This document shows, one piece after another, positions 1-6,560 of a stretch of DNA of 12,068 nucleotides (positions are counted from its first letter, which is position 1; each line of letters opens with the position of its first letter). The position numbers and the translations under genes are program-made. Under the pieces are notes generated by a model. The model saw only the letters and a list, made by a program, of their open reading frames with translations, was not told the DNA's origin and did not search any database. Location: NCBI GenBank assembly GCA_035279525.1, contig DATEHQ010000039.1:1-12068 (forward strand). Reading direction: 5' to 3'. The stretch is from DATEHQ01 sp035279525 (GTDB lineage Bacteria; Chloroflexota; Dormibacteria; Dormibacterales; Dormibacteraceae).

Positions 1-789
1 GACCGCCATCGTCGGATCGATGGGGAGCATCGCGCGCAGCGCCGCCCGCCTGGCCCGCCGCACGTACTCAGGGTCGAAGGTGGTGGGCGGATCCATGGCG
101 ATGAGGGCCAGCAGCTGCAGGGCGTGGTTCTGGATGACGTCTCGAAGCGCTCCGGTCTGGTCGTAGTAACCGGCGCGCTGGCCGATGCCATCTTCCTCGG
201 CGACCGTGATCTGGATGGTCTCGACCAGGGTCCGGTTCCACACCGGCTCGAACAGCGAGTTTGAGAAACGCAGCGCGAGCACGTTCTGAACCGTGTCCTT
301 GGCGAGATAGTGGTCGATGCGAAAGACCTGCTCCTCGTCGAACGCCTCCGCGAGCTGGACGTTCAGCGCATGGGCCGAGGCCAGGTCGCGGCCGAGGGGC
401 TTCTCGACGACGATGCGGCGCGAAGTGTCGCGCTTGCCCGCGAGGCTCGAGACCGAGATCGCCCTGATGATGTCGCTGAAGGTCTCGGGCGGAGTCGCCA
501 GGTAGAAGATCACGCAGCGCCCGCCCGCCACGAGCTCCTTCAGCGGCGCGAACGTACGGGGTTCGCGGTAATCGAGGTGCACCCACTCCGCCGTGGCGCT
601 GAGTAGTCCGCCGCCATCCTGCTCGACCAGGGCACGAAACTCATCACGCGTTTTCGCGCTCCGGCCGGCGCCGATGACTCGGACCGAGCGCGCCCCGCGC
701 TCGACGAGCCTCCCGAGCGAAGGAATGATCTTGCGGCGGGCGAGGTCGCCCGAGGCACCGAAGATCACGAGGTCGACGTCAGCCGGCAC
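1..789 (-). CDS. zwf: Glucose-6-phosphate 1-dehydrogenase, 3'-truncated by window edge
   Basis: This gene encodes the N-terminal 263 residues of glucose-6-phosphate dehydrogenase, the NAD(P)-dependent enzyme that oxidises glucose 6-phosphate to 6-phosphogluconolactone at the entry of the oxidative pentose phosphate pathway. Visible hallmarks are the Rossmann dinucleotide motif GASGDLARRK (residues 11-20), EKPLG (129-133), the family signature RIDHYLAKD (157-165) with its substrate-site His160, and the conserved QNHALQLL segment with His222, which should be the catalytic base. The signature has Ala where most members have Gly (RIDHYLGK). Family members are usually about 460-510 residues, so roughly the last 200 lie beyond the left edge. 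No ATG is available. The GTG start is chosen because it is the only good start after the in-frame stop and it sits 7 nt after a TAGCAT hexamer. The gene follows the RDD gene by 21 bp, so read-through is also possible. Identity is very secure. Confidence 0.96.
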   Translation of the reverse strand, partial: MPADVDLVIFGASGDLARRKIIPSLGRLVERGARSVRVIGAGRSAKTRDEFRALVEQDGGGLLSATAEWVHLDYREPRTFAPLKELVAGGRCVIFYLATPPETFSDIIRAISVSSLAGKRDTSRRIVVEKPLGRDLASAHALNVQLAEAFDEEQVFRIDHYLAKDTVQNVLALRFSNSLFEPVWNRTLVETIQITVAEEDGIGQRAGYYDQTGALRDVIQNHALQLLALIAMDPPTTFDPEYVRRARRAALRAMLPIDPTMAV

Positions 790-796
790 GCATCGA

Positions 797-802
797 ATGC
801 TA
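797..802 (-). promoter_or_regulatory. -10 element of predicted leaderless zwf promoter
   Basis: The minus strand reads TAGCAT, a TANNNT match, followed by exactly 7 nt (TCGATGC) and then the zwf GTG codon. Predicted transcription would start at the base before, or the first base of, the start codon. No Shine-Dalgarno sequence precedes the GTG and no convincing -35 hexamer is visible at 16-18 bp. The same geometry recurs at the other operon heads in this window, which is the main reason to believe it. Confidence 0.6.
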
Positions 803-810
803 GGGAGGTT

Positions 811-1545
811 TCAGGGATGGACGTCGATCACGTCGGTGCACGCGATCTCGTCATGATCGGGCCTCCCGCGCAGCCACGAGACCGGCAGCGCGAGCAGCCT
901 CAAGAGCGACTGCCACACAGTGAGGGTTGAGCCGTCGGTCGCGACGACGCGCTGCCTCATGGCCAGGCCTCCCAGCGTCTGGCCCGACAGCGTCCAGCAG
1001 GTGACGTGGTAGCCGGCGATCACGCCGAGCATCATGCGGACGCGTGGCTTGCGAGCCACCAGCCCTGTCAACACCGCGCAGAAGGCCACATCGATCGCGG
1101 TGGCGCGCATCCGATCGGATGAGCTGGCGGTCGTGCCGGGTGCCGGCTCGCGGCCTCTTGTTCGCAGCAGGTACAGCCGCGTGAACAGGAGATGGACGGG
1201 CAGCTGCCCGAATGCATAGAGGAATCGAGGCAGCATCGGCCGGTAGGAGTCGATCGACGCCACGATCCGGTCACCCGACGACTGGATCCTCCAGGTCCCG
1301 CCACGGGCTCGTGCACCCAGGCCCCCCTCGATCGGCCACTCGACCGCCGTGCGTGAGACCCTCGGCCGCCCAAACCGCAGCAGGTCTATCGGACCGAGGG
1401 TCAGCGAGTTTCCGCGGACGCGGACGAGGCCGAAGGTGAGACGCGGGACGTCGGCGACGAAGCTGTCGCGGAGGGCGCGCCCGCTCAGCGGCCGGGGCGC
1501 GGCCACCGAGTCCGTCAGCGAGACGCGTCCGTCCTTCCAGTCCAT
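811..1545 (-). CDS. RDD-family membrane protein with unusual N-terminal region
   Basis: The product is a 244-residue protein whose C-terminal part (about 145-242) matches the RDD family of small integral membrane proteins. Visible landmarks are the Arg/Asp pair in RATAID (147-152), GQTLGG (188-193) with the following MRQRVV and DG (204-205), and HDEIACTDV (231-239), equivalent to the usual HDKLAGTVV ending. Hydrophobic stretches near 150-163, 172-186 and 212-224 would be the membrane segments. Residues 1-130 are not typical of RDD proteins and I do not recognise them. They contain beta-type alternation and a second hydrophobic patch near 104-124. The family's molecular role is not settled; some members have been linked to ion transport. 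The open frame continues upstream to 2109 but that part is antisense to the SRPBCC gene. The ATG at 1545 is preferred because GATATT lies 6 nt before it. The gene diverges from the SRPBCC gene and precedes zwf. Confidence 0.8.
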   Translation of the reverse strand: MDWKDGRVSLTDSVAAPRPLSGRALRDSFVADVPRLTFGLVRVRGNSLTLGPIDLLRFGRPRVSRTAVEWPIEGGLGARARGGTWRIQSSGDRIVASIDSYRPMLPRFLYAFGQLPVHLLFTRLYLLRTRGREPAPGTTASSSDRMRATAIDVAFCAVLTGLVARKPRVRMMLGVIAGYHVTCWTLSGQTLGGLAMRQRVVATDGSTLTVWQSLLRLLALPVSWLRGRPDHDEIACTDVIDVHP

Positions 1546-1551
1546 CGCAGC

Positions 1552-1559
1552 AATATCTT
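1552..1559. promoter_or_regulatory. Overlapping divergent -10 elements (bidirectional promoter)
   Basis: The plus strand reads TATCTT at 1554-1559, 7 nt before the SRPBCC GTG at 1567. The minus strand reads GATATT at 1557-1552, 6 nt before the RDD gene's ATG at 1545. The two hexamers share the symmetric ATAT core at 1553-1556, so the same few base pairs would serve as -10 element in both directions and both messages would be leaderless. The minus direction also has TCGACC at 1580-1575, a 4/6 match to TTGACA at a 17-nt spacing, lying inside the SRPBCC coding region. No -35 is evident for the plus direction. Confidence 0.55.
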
Positions 1560-1566
1560 CGAGGTT

Positions 1567-2010
1567 GTGGCCTGGGTCGAGTTTCGCGCCGCGGTGACGA
1601 TCAAGCGTTCGCCCGAGCGGGTGTTCGACTGGTTCGCCGATCACCGTCACGTGGCGGAGGTGCTGGAAGGCGTGACCAGGTGGGAGCCGATCGGGACCAG
1701 GGTGAAGGGCGTCGGCGCGCGCTACAGCGTGGAGATGACGGCCTTCGGGTTCCCGCTCAAGACCGTGCTCCGTCTGAACCGCTGGAAGAGGCCGAAGGAG
1801 ATCGGCTGGGTTTCTGAATCCGGGCTGGTCAAGCAGGAAGGAGGATTCACCTTCACGGAGGTCGCAGACGGAGTGCGGGTGGAGCTTCGGATCGCTTATG
1901 AGCCGCCGGGCGCGATGGTGGGCGAGGCCATCGCGAGGCGCATGGACTCGACAGTGCGGCGCCGGCTGGGACGTGCGCTGGAGCGGATCCGGGACAGGCT
2001 CGAGTCCTAA
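1567..2010 (+). CDS. SRPBCC (START-like) ligand-binding domain protein
   Basis: The product is a single-domain 147-residue protein of the SRPBCC/polyketide cyclase type, a helix-grip fold that binds hydrophobic ligands. The N-terminus (VEFRAAVTIKRSPERVFDWF, residues 4-23) is the characteristic first strand and first helix. It is followed by a WEPIGT loop, the paired strands around residues 50-112, and a long basic C-terminal helix (about 116-146, rich in Arg) that would close the cavity. Nothing in the sequence names the ligand; related proteins include COQ10-like and cyclase/dehydrase members, so a lipid or quinone is only a guess. The GTG start follows TATCTT by 7 nt. The next gene's promoter overlaps this gene's TAA stop codon. 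No catalytic residues can be assigned. Confidence 0.85.
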   Translation: MAWVEFRAAVTIKRSPERVFDWFADHRHVAEVLEGVTRWEPIGTRVKGVGARYSVEMTAFGFPLKTVLRLNRWKRPKEIGWVSESGLVKQEGGFTFTEVADGVRVELRIAYEPPGAMVGEAIARRMDSTVRRRLGRALERIRDRLES

Positions 2011-2013
2011 GCT
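2008..2013 (+). promoter_or_regulatory. -10 element of predicted leaderless promoter, overlapping a stop codon
   Basis: TAAGCT is a TANNNT hexamer followed by 7 nt (GGCAATT) and then the GTG start at 2021. The first three bases are the TAA stop codon of the SRPBCC gene, so stop codon and promoter share sequence. No Shine-Dalgarno sequence and no clear -35 are present. It would allow the FMN-binding-like protein and fdhD to be expressed independently of the SRPBCC gene. Confidence 0.5.
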
Positions 2014-2020
2014 GGCAATT

Positions 2021-2905
2021 GTGAAGCTGAGTCGAGAGGCGAGTGACATCGTGGGCCGGTCATCGATCGGGATGCTGGCGCTCCGGGCCGGGCGGCTCCC
2101 GCTCGTCAACCCCGCCGTGTTCAGCTTCGCCTCCGGATCGCTGTGGATGACGACCTCGCGCTACGCGGCTAAGACGATCATCGCCCGCCGGGACCCGCGT
2201 GCCGCCTTTCTCGTCGATGGTGGAGATCGGTCCGTGTTGATCCGCGGGTCGGTCGACGTGTTCGACCCGCTGTCGATCTCCAGCCAGGTCCGCGCGATGC
2301 TGGACGGGCCGGGTTACCTGTTGGGCATGGCCGGCTACGCCCTGCGAAACGCTCCCTACGTCGCTGGTTACGCGCTCGACCTGACCCGCCTGCCACGCGA
2401 GTGGATGCCCTACAACCGGGTCGTGATCCGGCTGCGCCTCAGCCACGCCGAAGTGCTGGAAAACCCCGCGTTTCCCGCCGCTCAGGCGGCGCGCGTCCCG
2501 GCGGTCCCGGCTGAGGTCAGCCGAAGGCTCGCCGGTGTCTCGCGCGGATACGCATGCTGGATCGACGGCAACCTGCCCCTGATCCGGCCGTCGTTCTGGG
2601 ACGTGGACCGCGGCGAAGTCAGCGTTGCGCCGTCCGGCGGCCACCCACGCACAGGTGCGCCGGGTGCGCTCGTGATCGAGTCTCACCACCCCTTCCGCCC
2701 GTCGCAGATGGTCGGCGCCTGCGTGCGGGGCACCTTCGGCGGCACGACCGACAGCGAGTCGCTGGGCGATCGGTACGGCATCGGCGCACGGGACGTGCCC
2801 GCGGCTGTCGAGCTGCGAGTCGAGCGCGTGACCTCCTGGCGCGGATTCGCGGTGACCACCGCCATCCCGCGCTCGGCCCGCCGCCTGAGCATCGCCGAAG
2901 CCTGA
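2021..2905 (+). CDS. Pyridoxamine 5'-phosphate oxidase-like protein with two tandem split-barrel modules
   Basis: This 294-residue protein resembles the flavin-binding split-barrel (PPOX/FMN-binding) superfamily. The first module (about 10-146) has the family's opening pattern: a pair of strands with RLPLVNPAVFSF (25-36), LWMTTS (41-46), then AAFLVDGG and VLIRGSVDVF (72-81), ending in VVIRLRL (134-140). The second module (about 172-280) repeats the order: NLPLIRPSFW (184-193), a variable loop, ALVIESHHPFRP (216-227), VRGTFGG (235-241) and VELRVERVTSWRGF (263-276). This looks like an internal duplication giving a pseudo-dimer in one chain. FMN binding cannot be shown from the sequence, and the substrate is unknown (F420- or heme-using relatives exist). 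The GTG start sits 7 nt after TAAGCT. The stop overlaps the fdhD ATG by one base (TGATG), implying translational coupling. Confidence 0.75.
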   Translation: MKLSREASDIVGRSSIGMLALRAGRLPLVNPAVFSFASGSLWMTTSRYAAKTIIARRDPRAAFLVDGGDRSVLIRGSVDVFDPLSISSQVRAMLDGPGYLLGMAGYALRNAPYVAGYALDLTRLPREWMPYNRVVIRLRLSHAEVLENPAFPAAQAARVPAVPAEVSRRLAGVSRGYACWIDGNLPLIRPSFWDVDRGEVSVAPSGGHPRTGAPGALVIESHHPFRPSQMVGACVRGTFGGTTDSESLGDRYGIGARDVPAAVELRVERVTSWRGFAVTTAIPRSARRLSIAEA

Positions 2906-3768
2906 TGCCGAGGCCGGCCGCGCCCGGACTGCGAGTCCGCAAGTGGAACGCGGGCCACTGGACCGACGAGGCAGACGCCGTCGTCACCGAGGAGCCGCTC
3001 CAGCTCATGCTCGAAGGCTCGGCGCTGTCGGTGTTGATGCGGACGCCGGGACAGGACGTCGAGCTCGCCCTCGGCCTCATGTTCGGCGAGGGCATCATGA
3101 GATCACGCAGGGACGTGCGGCAGGTGCGGATCAGCGCCGAGGCAGCCGAGACGGTCGAAGGCGTCGAGGTTGACCCCTGCCTCATGGAGTCGAATCACAT
3201 CGACGTGCATCTCGTGACGACGCCACGACGCAAACCCGAGCGCTCGATGCTTGCGAGCTCGGCCTGCGGCGTGTGCGGCGCCGTCCTGATCGAAGACCTG
3301 CGCCGCGACCTGGCACCGCTGCCCGCCGGACCGGCGATCGAGGCCGCGATCATCCCCGGGCTGGTCGAGGCCCTACGCTCGGGCCAGGGAGTGTTCGACA
3401 GGACCGGCGGCCTGCACGCGGCGGGCCTGTTCTCCCCAGGAGGCGAGCTCATCCACCTGCGCGAGGACGTCGGCCGCCACAACGCCGTCGACAAGGTCGT
3501 GGGTCGGATGCTGCTGGATGAAAGGCTGCCGGCCTCGAACACGATCCTCGTCGTCAGCGGCCGTGCCGGCTATGAGATCGTGCAGAAGTCGATCGCCGCG
3601 GGGATCCCCATCCTGGCGGCGGTTGGCGCGCCCTCGAGCCTCGCCGTCTCGCTGGCGCGCGAGTTCCATCAGACCCTCGTCGGTTTCCTGCGCGGCGCTC
3701 GTTTCAACGTGTACTCGGCTCACGAACGCGTCCAGCAGAAATTTGACCGATCCCGAACAACACTGTGA
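2905..3768 (+). CDS. fdhD: Formate dehydrogenase accessory sulfurtransferase FdhD
   Basis: FdhD carries sulfur from a cysteine desulfurase (IscS type) to the molybdenum bis-MGD cofactor, a step needed for active formate dehydrogenase and related molybdoenzymes. The 287-residue length is normal. Diagnostic segments are TEEPLQL (28-34), SSACGVCG (118-125) with the sulfur-carrying CxxC pair Cys121/Cys124, FDRTGGLHAAGLF (164-176), REDVGRHNAVDKVVG (186-200) and VSGRAGYEIVQKS (217-229). The ATG overlaps the stop of the preceding gene by one base, so it is probably coupled to the FMN-binding-like protein; a functional link between them is only suggested by this. No formate dehydrogenase, mob or moa gene lies in the window, so the client enzyme is encoded elsewhere. 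The C-terminal tail after about residue 270 is basic and variable. Identity is very secure. Confidence 0.96.
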   Translation: MPRPAAPGLRVRKWNAGHWTDEADAVVTEEPLQLMLEGSALSVLMRTPGQDVELALGLMFGEGIMRSRRDVRQVRISAEAAETVEGVEVDPCLMESNHIDVHLVTTPRRKPERSMLASSACGVCGAVLIEDLRRDLAPLPAGPAIEAAIIPGLVEALRSGQGVFDRTGGLHAAGLFSPGGELIHLREDVGRHNAVDKVVGRMLLDERLPASNTILVVSGRAGYEIVQKSIAAGIPILAAVGAPSSLAVSLAREFHQTLVGFLRGARFNVYSAHERVQQKFDRSRTTL

Positions 3769-3779
3769 GGACCGTGGCG

Positions 3780-3785
3780 TAGTTT
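3780..3785 (+). promoter_or_regulatory. -10 element of predicted leaderless promoter for the phosphoesterase
   Basis: TAGTTT is followed by 7 nt (TCGCGCT) and the GTG at 3793. It lies in the 24-bp gap after fdhD, with no Shine-Dalgarno sequence before the GTG and no recognisable -35 hexamer at normal spacing. The phosphoesterase is therefore predicted to be a single-gene leaderless transcript. Confidence 0.6.
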
Positions 3786-3792
3786 TCGCGCT

Positions 3793-5220
3793 GTGACCCG
3801 GCTCGGGATCCTGCTCACGACGGTGATCGTCTGCGTCAGCTGCGCGGGACCGGCGTCCATCGCCGGCGCATCACCAGGCCCGACCGCGACCGCAGCGTCC
3901 GGCACCGGCAAGATCCAGCACGTGGTGGTGATCATGCAGGAGAACCGAAGCTTCGACGAGTACTTCGGTCTGTACCCCGGCGCGGATGGCTTGCCTCGCG
4001 CGAACGGCAGCTTCACCGTCTGCGTTCCCGACCCGGCGACCGCCGGTTGCGTCAAGCCCTTCCACGACCCCACTGACCGAAACGGAGGCGGCCCACACGG
4101 CAGCGCCAATGCCGCCGCCGACATGGACGCCGGCAAGATGGACGGTTTCATCGGCCAGGCTGAGAAAGGCAAGAAGGGGTGCGGATCGGCCGTCGATCCG
4201 AGCTGCTCGAACGCCGTCACGGCCGACGTCATGGGATACAAGGACGCGCGCGACATCCCCAACTACTGGACCTACGCGAAGGACTTCGTGCTCCAGGACC
4301 AGATGTTTCAACCGAACGCGTCCTGGAGCTTTCCGGAGCACCTCTATCTCGTGTCGGAGTGGTCGGCGAAGTGCAGCGGCGCGGCAGACCCGATGAGCTG
4401 CACGACGAACATCGATGCCCCGGGCAGCCCGATCGGCGGCGGCGCTGGAAAGATCAACGGCAGCGACCAGGCGGCCCGGAACTTCGCGTGGACCTCGCTG
4501 CCGTACCTGCTCTACATGCACCACGTGAGCTGGAAGTACTACGTCGCCGAAGGCCTCCAACCGGATTGCGAAGATGACGCGGCGACCTGCGCCCCCAAGC
4601 AGCAGAGGGTCGGAACGCCTGACATCTGGAATCCGCTTCCTGGGTTCACGGACGTCCGCACGGACGGGCAGCTGTCCAACATCCAGACCATCGACCACTT
4701 CTACTCGGACGTGAAGGCGGGCAACCTGCCCGCGGTGAGCTGGGTCGTTCCGAACGGCGTGGTGAGCGAGCACCCGCCCGCCCTGGTCTCTTCGGGACAG
4801 GCCTATGTGACGGGGCTGATCAACGCGATCATGTCGAGCCCGGCCTGGAGCTCGATCGCGATCTTCCTCAGCTGGGACGACTGGGGCGGCTTCTACGACC
4901 ATGTGATGCCACCCAGCGTGGACGGCGCCGGCTACGGCCTGAGGGTGCCGGGAATCGTGATCAGCCCGTACGCCCGGCAGGGTTACATCGACCACCAGAC
5001 GCTGAGCCATGACGCCTACGTCAAGTTCGTCGAGGACGTGTTCCTGAATGGAGCGCGCCTTGACCCCAAGACCGATGGCCGGCCGGATTCGCGACCTGAC
5101 GTTCGCGAGAACAGCCCGCAGCTCGGCGACCTGCGGCTGGACTTCGACTTCAACCAGGCGCCGCGGCCACCCGTTCTGCTCAGTCCGAGCCCCGCACCCG
5201 GGCCGGCCTCCCAGGTCTAA
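3793..5220 (+). CDS. Secreted phosphoesterase, phospholipase C / acid phosphatase family
   Basis: The 475-residue product belongs to the phosphoesterase family that holds bacterial phosphatidylcholine-type phospholipases C and AcpA-like acid phosphatases. The N-terminal metal and nucleophile region is HVVVIMQENRSFDEYFG (43-59). SEHPP (325-329) and SWDDWGGFYDHV (360-371) are the other family blocks, followed by VPGIVISPYAR (385-395) and the SHDAYVKFVED segment near the end. The first 19 residues are a short export signal. A Cys at 17 could be a weak lipobox (VCVSC lacks the usual Leu at -3), and residues 18-38 are an Ala/Gly/Ser/Pro/Thr linker as in exported proteins. Several Cys residues (for example 77/86, 130/138, 194/203, 259/266) look like disulfide partners, supporting an extracytoplasmic location. 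A likely role is releasing phosphate or head groups from phospholipids or phosphate esters; substrate choice cannot be read from sequence. It stands alone between fdhD and the CPBP operon. Confidence 0.9.
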   Translation: MTRLGILLTTVIVCVSCAGPASIAGASPGPTATAASGTGKIQHVVVIMQENRSFDEYFGLYPGADGLPRANGSFTVCVPDPATAGCVKPFHDPTDRNGGGPHGSANAAADMDAGKMDGFIGQAEKGKKGCGSAVDPSCSNAVTADVMGYKDARDIPNYWTYAKDFVLQDQMFQPNASWSFPEHLYLVSEWSAKCSGAADPMSCTTNIDAPGSPIGGGAGKINGSDQAARNFAWTSLPYLLYMHHVSWKYYVAEGLQPDCEDDAATCAPKQQRVGTPDIWNPLPGFTDVRTDGQLSNIQTIDHFYSDVKAGNLPAVSWVVPNGVVSEHPPALVSSGQAYVTGLINAIMSSPAWSSIAIFLSWDDWGGFYDHVMPPSVDGAGYGLRVPGIVISPYARQGYIDHQTLSHDAYVKFVEDVFLNGARLDPKTDGRPDSRPDVRENSPQLGDLRLDFDFNQAPRPPVLLSPSPAPGPASQV

Positions 5221-5280
5221 GCGGGGGAGCCCTTCGCTCGCGTCCACGGGTCCTCACAGCATCGGTGGGGGAGGGGAACT

Positions 5281-5286
5281 GATAAT
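5281..5286 (+). promoter_or_regulatory. -10 element of predicted leaderless promoter for the CPBP operon
   Basis: GATAAT is followed by 6 nt (CGACCG) and then GTG at 5293, which puts the expected first transcribed base exactly on the start codon. It is in the 72-bp gap between the phosphoesterase and this operon. The purine-rich run GGGGGAGGGG at about 5266-5275 ends some 17 nt before the GTG, too far for an ordinary ribosome-binding site. The gap contains no convincing terminator; GAGC/GCTC at 5227-5239 can form only a 4-bp stem and no T-run follows. Confidence 0.55.
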
Positions 5287-5292
5287 CGACCG

Positions 5293-5853
5293 GTGATCGC
5301 GGTGCTCCGAACTCGTCCGGCAGTCCGAGCGGCGGTGGTGGCCGCCTACGTGCTGGCGGTGGAGTGGACCCGCACACTCGCGTCGCACTCACCCAACTTC
5401 GTAGTCGCGTCACTCCTGGTCGGTGGCGCCGCCCTGGCCGTGGCGGCGACCGCCTGGCCGCGTGAGCACCTCGGCCTGGGCGGATCGAGACTCGGGCTGC
5501 GGGTCGTTGGAGGGTTCGCGCTGGGCGCGGTCCTGCTGCTGCCCGCCGCCGTGCGGTCTGGCGCGGCTCCGACGCTGCCTGCCGGTCTCGCCGCGGCCGC
5601 CATCGCGATCTCGATCGGCGAGGAGCTTGCGTTCCGGGGCGCGCTCTACGCCGCGCTCGAGGAGGTGGGTGGCTCGCCCACCGCCGTGGTCGGCAGCACC
5701 GTTCTCTGGACCGCCGCGCACGTGCTTTCCCATCCGCCTGAATTCCTCGGCGCGGTCTTCGCCGCGGGGCTCCTCCTCGGACTCTGGAGATGGGCTTGCA
5801 AGGATCTCGTGGCGCCGATCATCGCCCATGTCATCGCGGATCTCGCGCTTTGA
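5293..5853 (+). CDS. CPBP-family intramembrane metalloprotease (CAAX protease-like)
   Basis: A 186-residue, very hydrophobic protein with the three motifs of the CPBP (Abi/CAAX protease) family: EExxxR as EELAFR (110-115), an aromatic-xxx-His block ending at His143 (LWTAAH, 138-143), and HxxxD at His179-Asp183 (HVIAD). The glutamates and histidines are the expected active-site residues inside the membrane. Hydrophobic stretches near 10-28, 37-54, 69-86, 96-110, 129-146, 151-167 and 172-186 would form the helices. Family members cleave prenylated proteins or peptides, process bacteriocins, or act as immunity or regulatory factors. Which applies here is unknown. It heads a four-gene operon, its TGA overlapping the next start as TTGA. 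The GTG start is set by the GATAAT hexamer 6 nt upstream. The length is typical of the family's smaller members. Confidence 0.88.
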   Translation: MIAVLRTRPAVRAAVVAAYVLAVEWTRTLASHSPNFVVASLLVGGAALAVAATAWPREHLGLGGSRLGLRVVGGFALGAVLLLPAAVRSGAAPTLPAGLAAAAIAISIGEELAFRGALYAALEEVGGSPTAVVGSTVLWTAAHVLSHPPEFLGAVFAAGLLLGLWRWACKDLVAPIIAHVIADLAL

Positions 5854-6560
5854 GAAAGCTCGGGCTGCTGGCCGTCGCGGCCGCGCTGTACGTGCTGGCG
5901 GCGTGGATGGTGGCGCCGGGTTTCTACGACGGGTTGGGCCCGCCGCAGCCGTACAACTTCACCTGCCCTCCCTCGCAGGCCGGGGCCAACCAGAAGCCAA
6001 GCTCAGGTCACGTGGTGATCCCTGTGAACGGTGGTGTGAGCGAGCCGGATTCGGCGTTCACCGACGACGGCCAGGTGGTGATCGGGTTCCTTCCAGGCGC
6101 GTTCGATGCCACAGGCAAGACATCGATCACCGTCGACATCACACCCCTGTCGACGTGCCCCCAACCCGCGGGCAACCGGTTCGTGACCAACGTGTACGAC
6201 GTGACCGCCGACGCGAAGCTGGTCAAGCCCTCGAACATGGACATCCGCTACTCGAATCTCGAGCCCGACCCAAGCGACATCTACCAGGCGTCGGACCCGG
6301 CCGGGCCGTGGAAGTCGCTCGGCAGGAACCAGGTCGCGGCACCGTACGTGGCCAGCGTCTCGATCACGTCGTTCGGCTACTTCGGAGCGGGCTACCCGGC
6401 GTCCGGCTCCAATTCCGGGAACCCGACGGTCGGGGGCGGCCAGCTGCTGCCGATCATCGTGGCGGGGCTGATCGTGCTCGTGGTCATCGCCGGGATTCCG
6501 CTGGCATTGATTCGCCGCCGAGAACGCGGCGAGCCAGAACCGGACGACGAAGCACGATAG
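5850..6560 (+). CDS. Extracytoplasmic protein anchored at both ends, unknown function
   Basis: I do not recognise this 236-residue protein. It starts with a signal-anchor helix (about 4-22) after a short basic N-terminus (LRK). An outside domain follows (about 30-195), rich in Pro, Gly, Asp, Ser and Thr with beta-strand alternation, and with only two cysteines, Cys39 and Cys103, which could pair. A Gly/Ser-rich stretch (180-198) leads to a C-terminal transmembrane helix (199-221), then a basic stop-transfer (RRRER) and an acidic tail. The organisation fits an exported domain tethered to the membrane, and it could be a substrate or partner of the CPBP protease encoded just upstream; that is inference from adjacency only. 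The start is TTG at 5850, overlapping the preceding TGA by four bases. The frame is open further upstream, but there it overlaps the CPBP gene. The stop TAG overlaps the next GTG (TAGTG). Confidence 0.75.
   Translation: MRKLGLLAVAAALYVLAAWMVAPGFYDGLGPPQPYNFTCPPSQAGANQKPSSGHVVIPVNGGVSEPDSAFTDDGQVVIGFLPGAFDATGKTSITVDITPLSTCPQPAGNRFVTNVYDVTADAKLVKPSNMDIRYSNLEPDPSDIYQASDPAGPWKSLGRNQVAAPYVASVSITSFGYFGAGYPASGSNSGNPTVGGGQLLPIIVAGLIVLVVIAGIPLALIRRRERGEPEPDDEAR

Noticed and set aside
1546..2109. Upstream extension of the RDD gene's open frame to an ATG at 2109 (would give 432 residues)
   Set aside because: The extra 188 codons are antisense to the SRPBCC gene and the start of the next gene. Their composition is Arg/His/Pro-rich as in shadow frames, and the promoter geometry supports ATG 1545.
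2554..2904. Upstream extension of the FdhD frame
   Set aside because: It lies within the PPOX-like gene in another frame. FdhD homology begins shortly after the ATG at 2905.
3871..5247. 458-codon open frame on the minus strand
   Set aside because: It is antisense to the phosphoesterase, which has all family motifs. The translation is Arg/Val/Ala-rich with no recognisable domain, as expected in high-GC DNA.
5221..5292. Possible rho-independent terminator after the phosphoesterase
   Set aside because: Only a 4-bp stem (GAGC/GCTC) can be drawn and there is no T-run.
5423..6559. Upstream extension of the diacylglycerol-kinase-like frame
   Set aside because: It is out of frame with, and overlaps, the CPBP and anchored-protein genes. 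The real start is the GTG at 6560 that overlaps the preceding stop.
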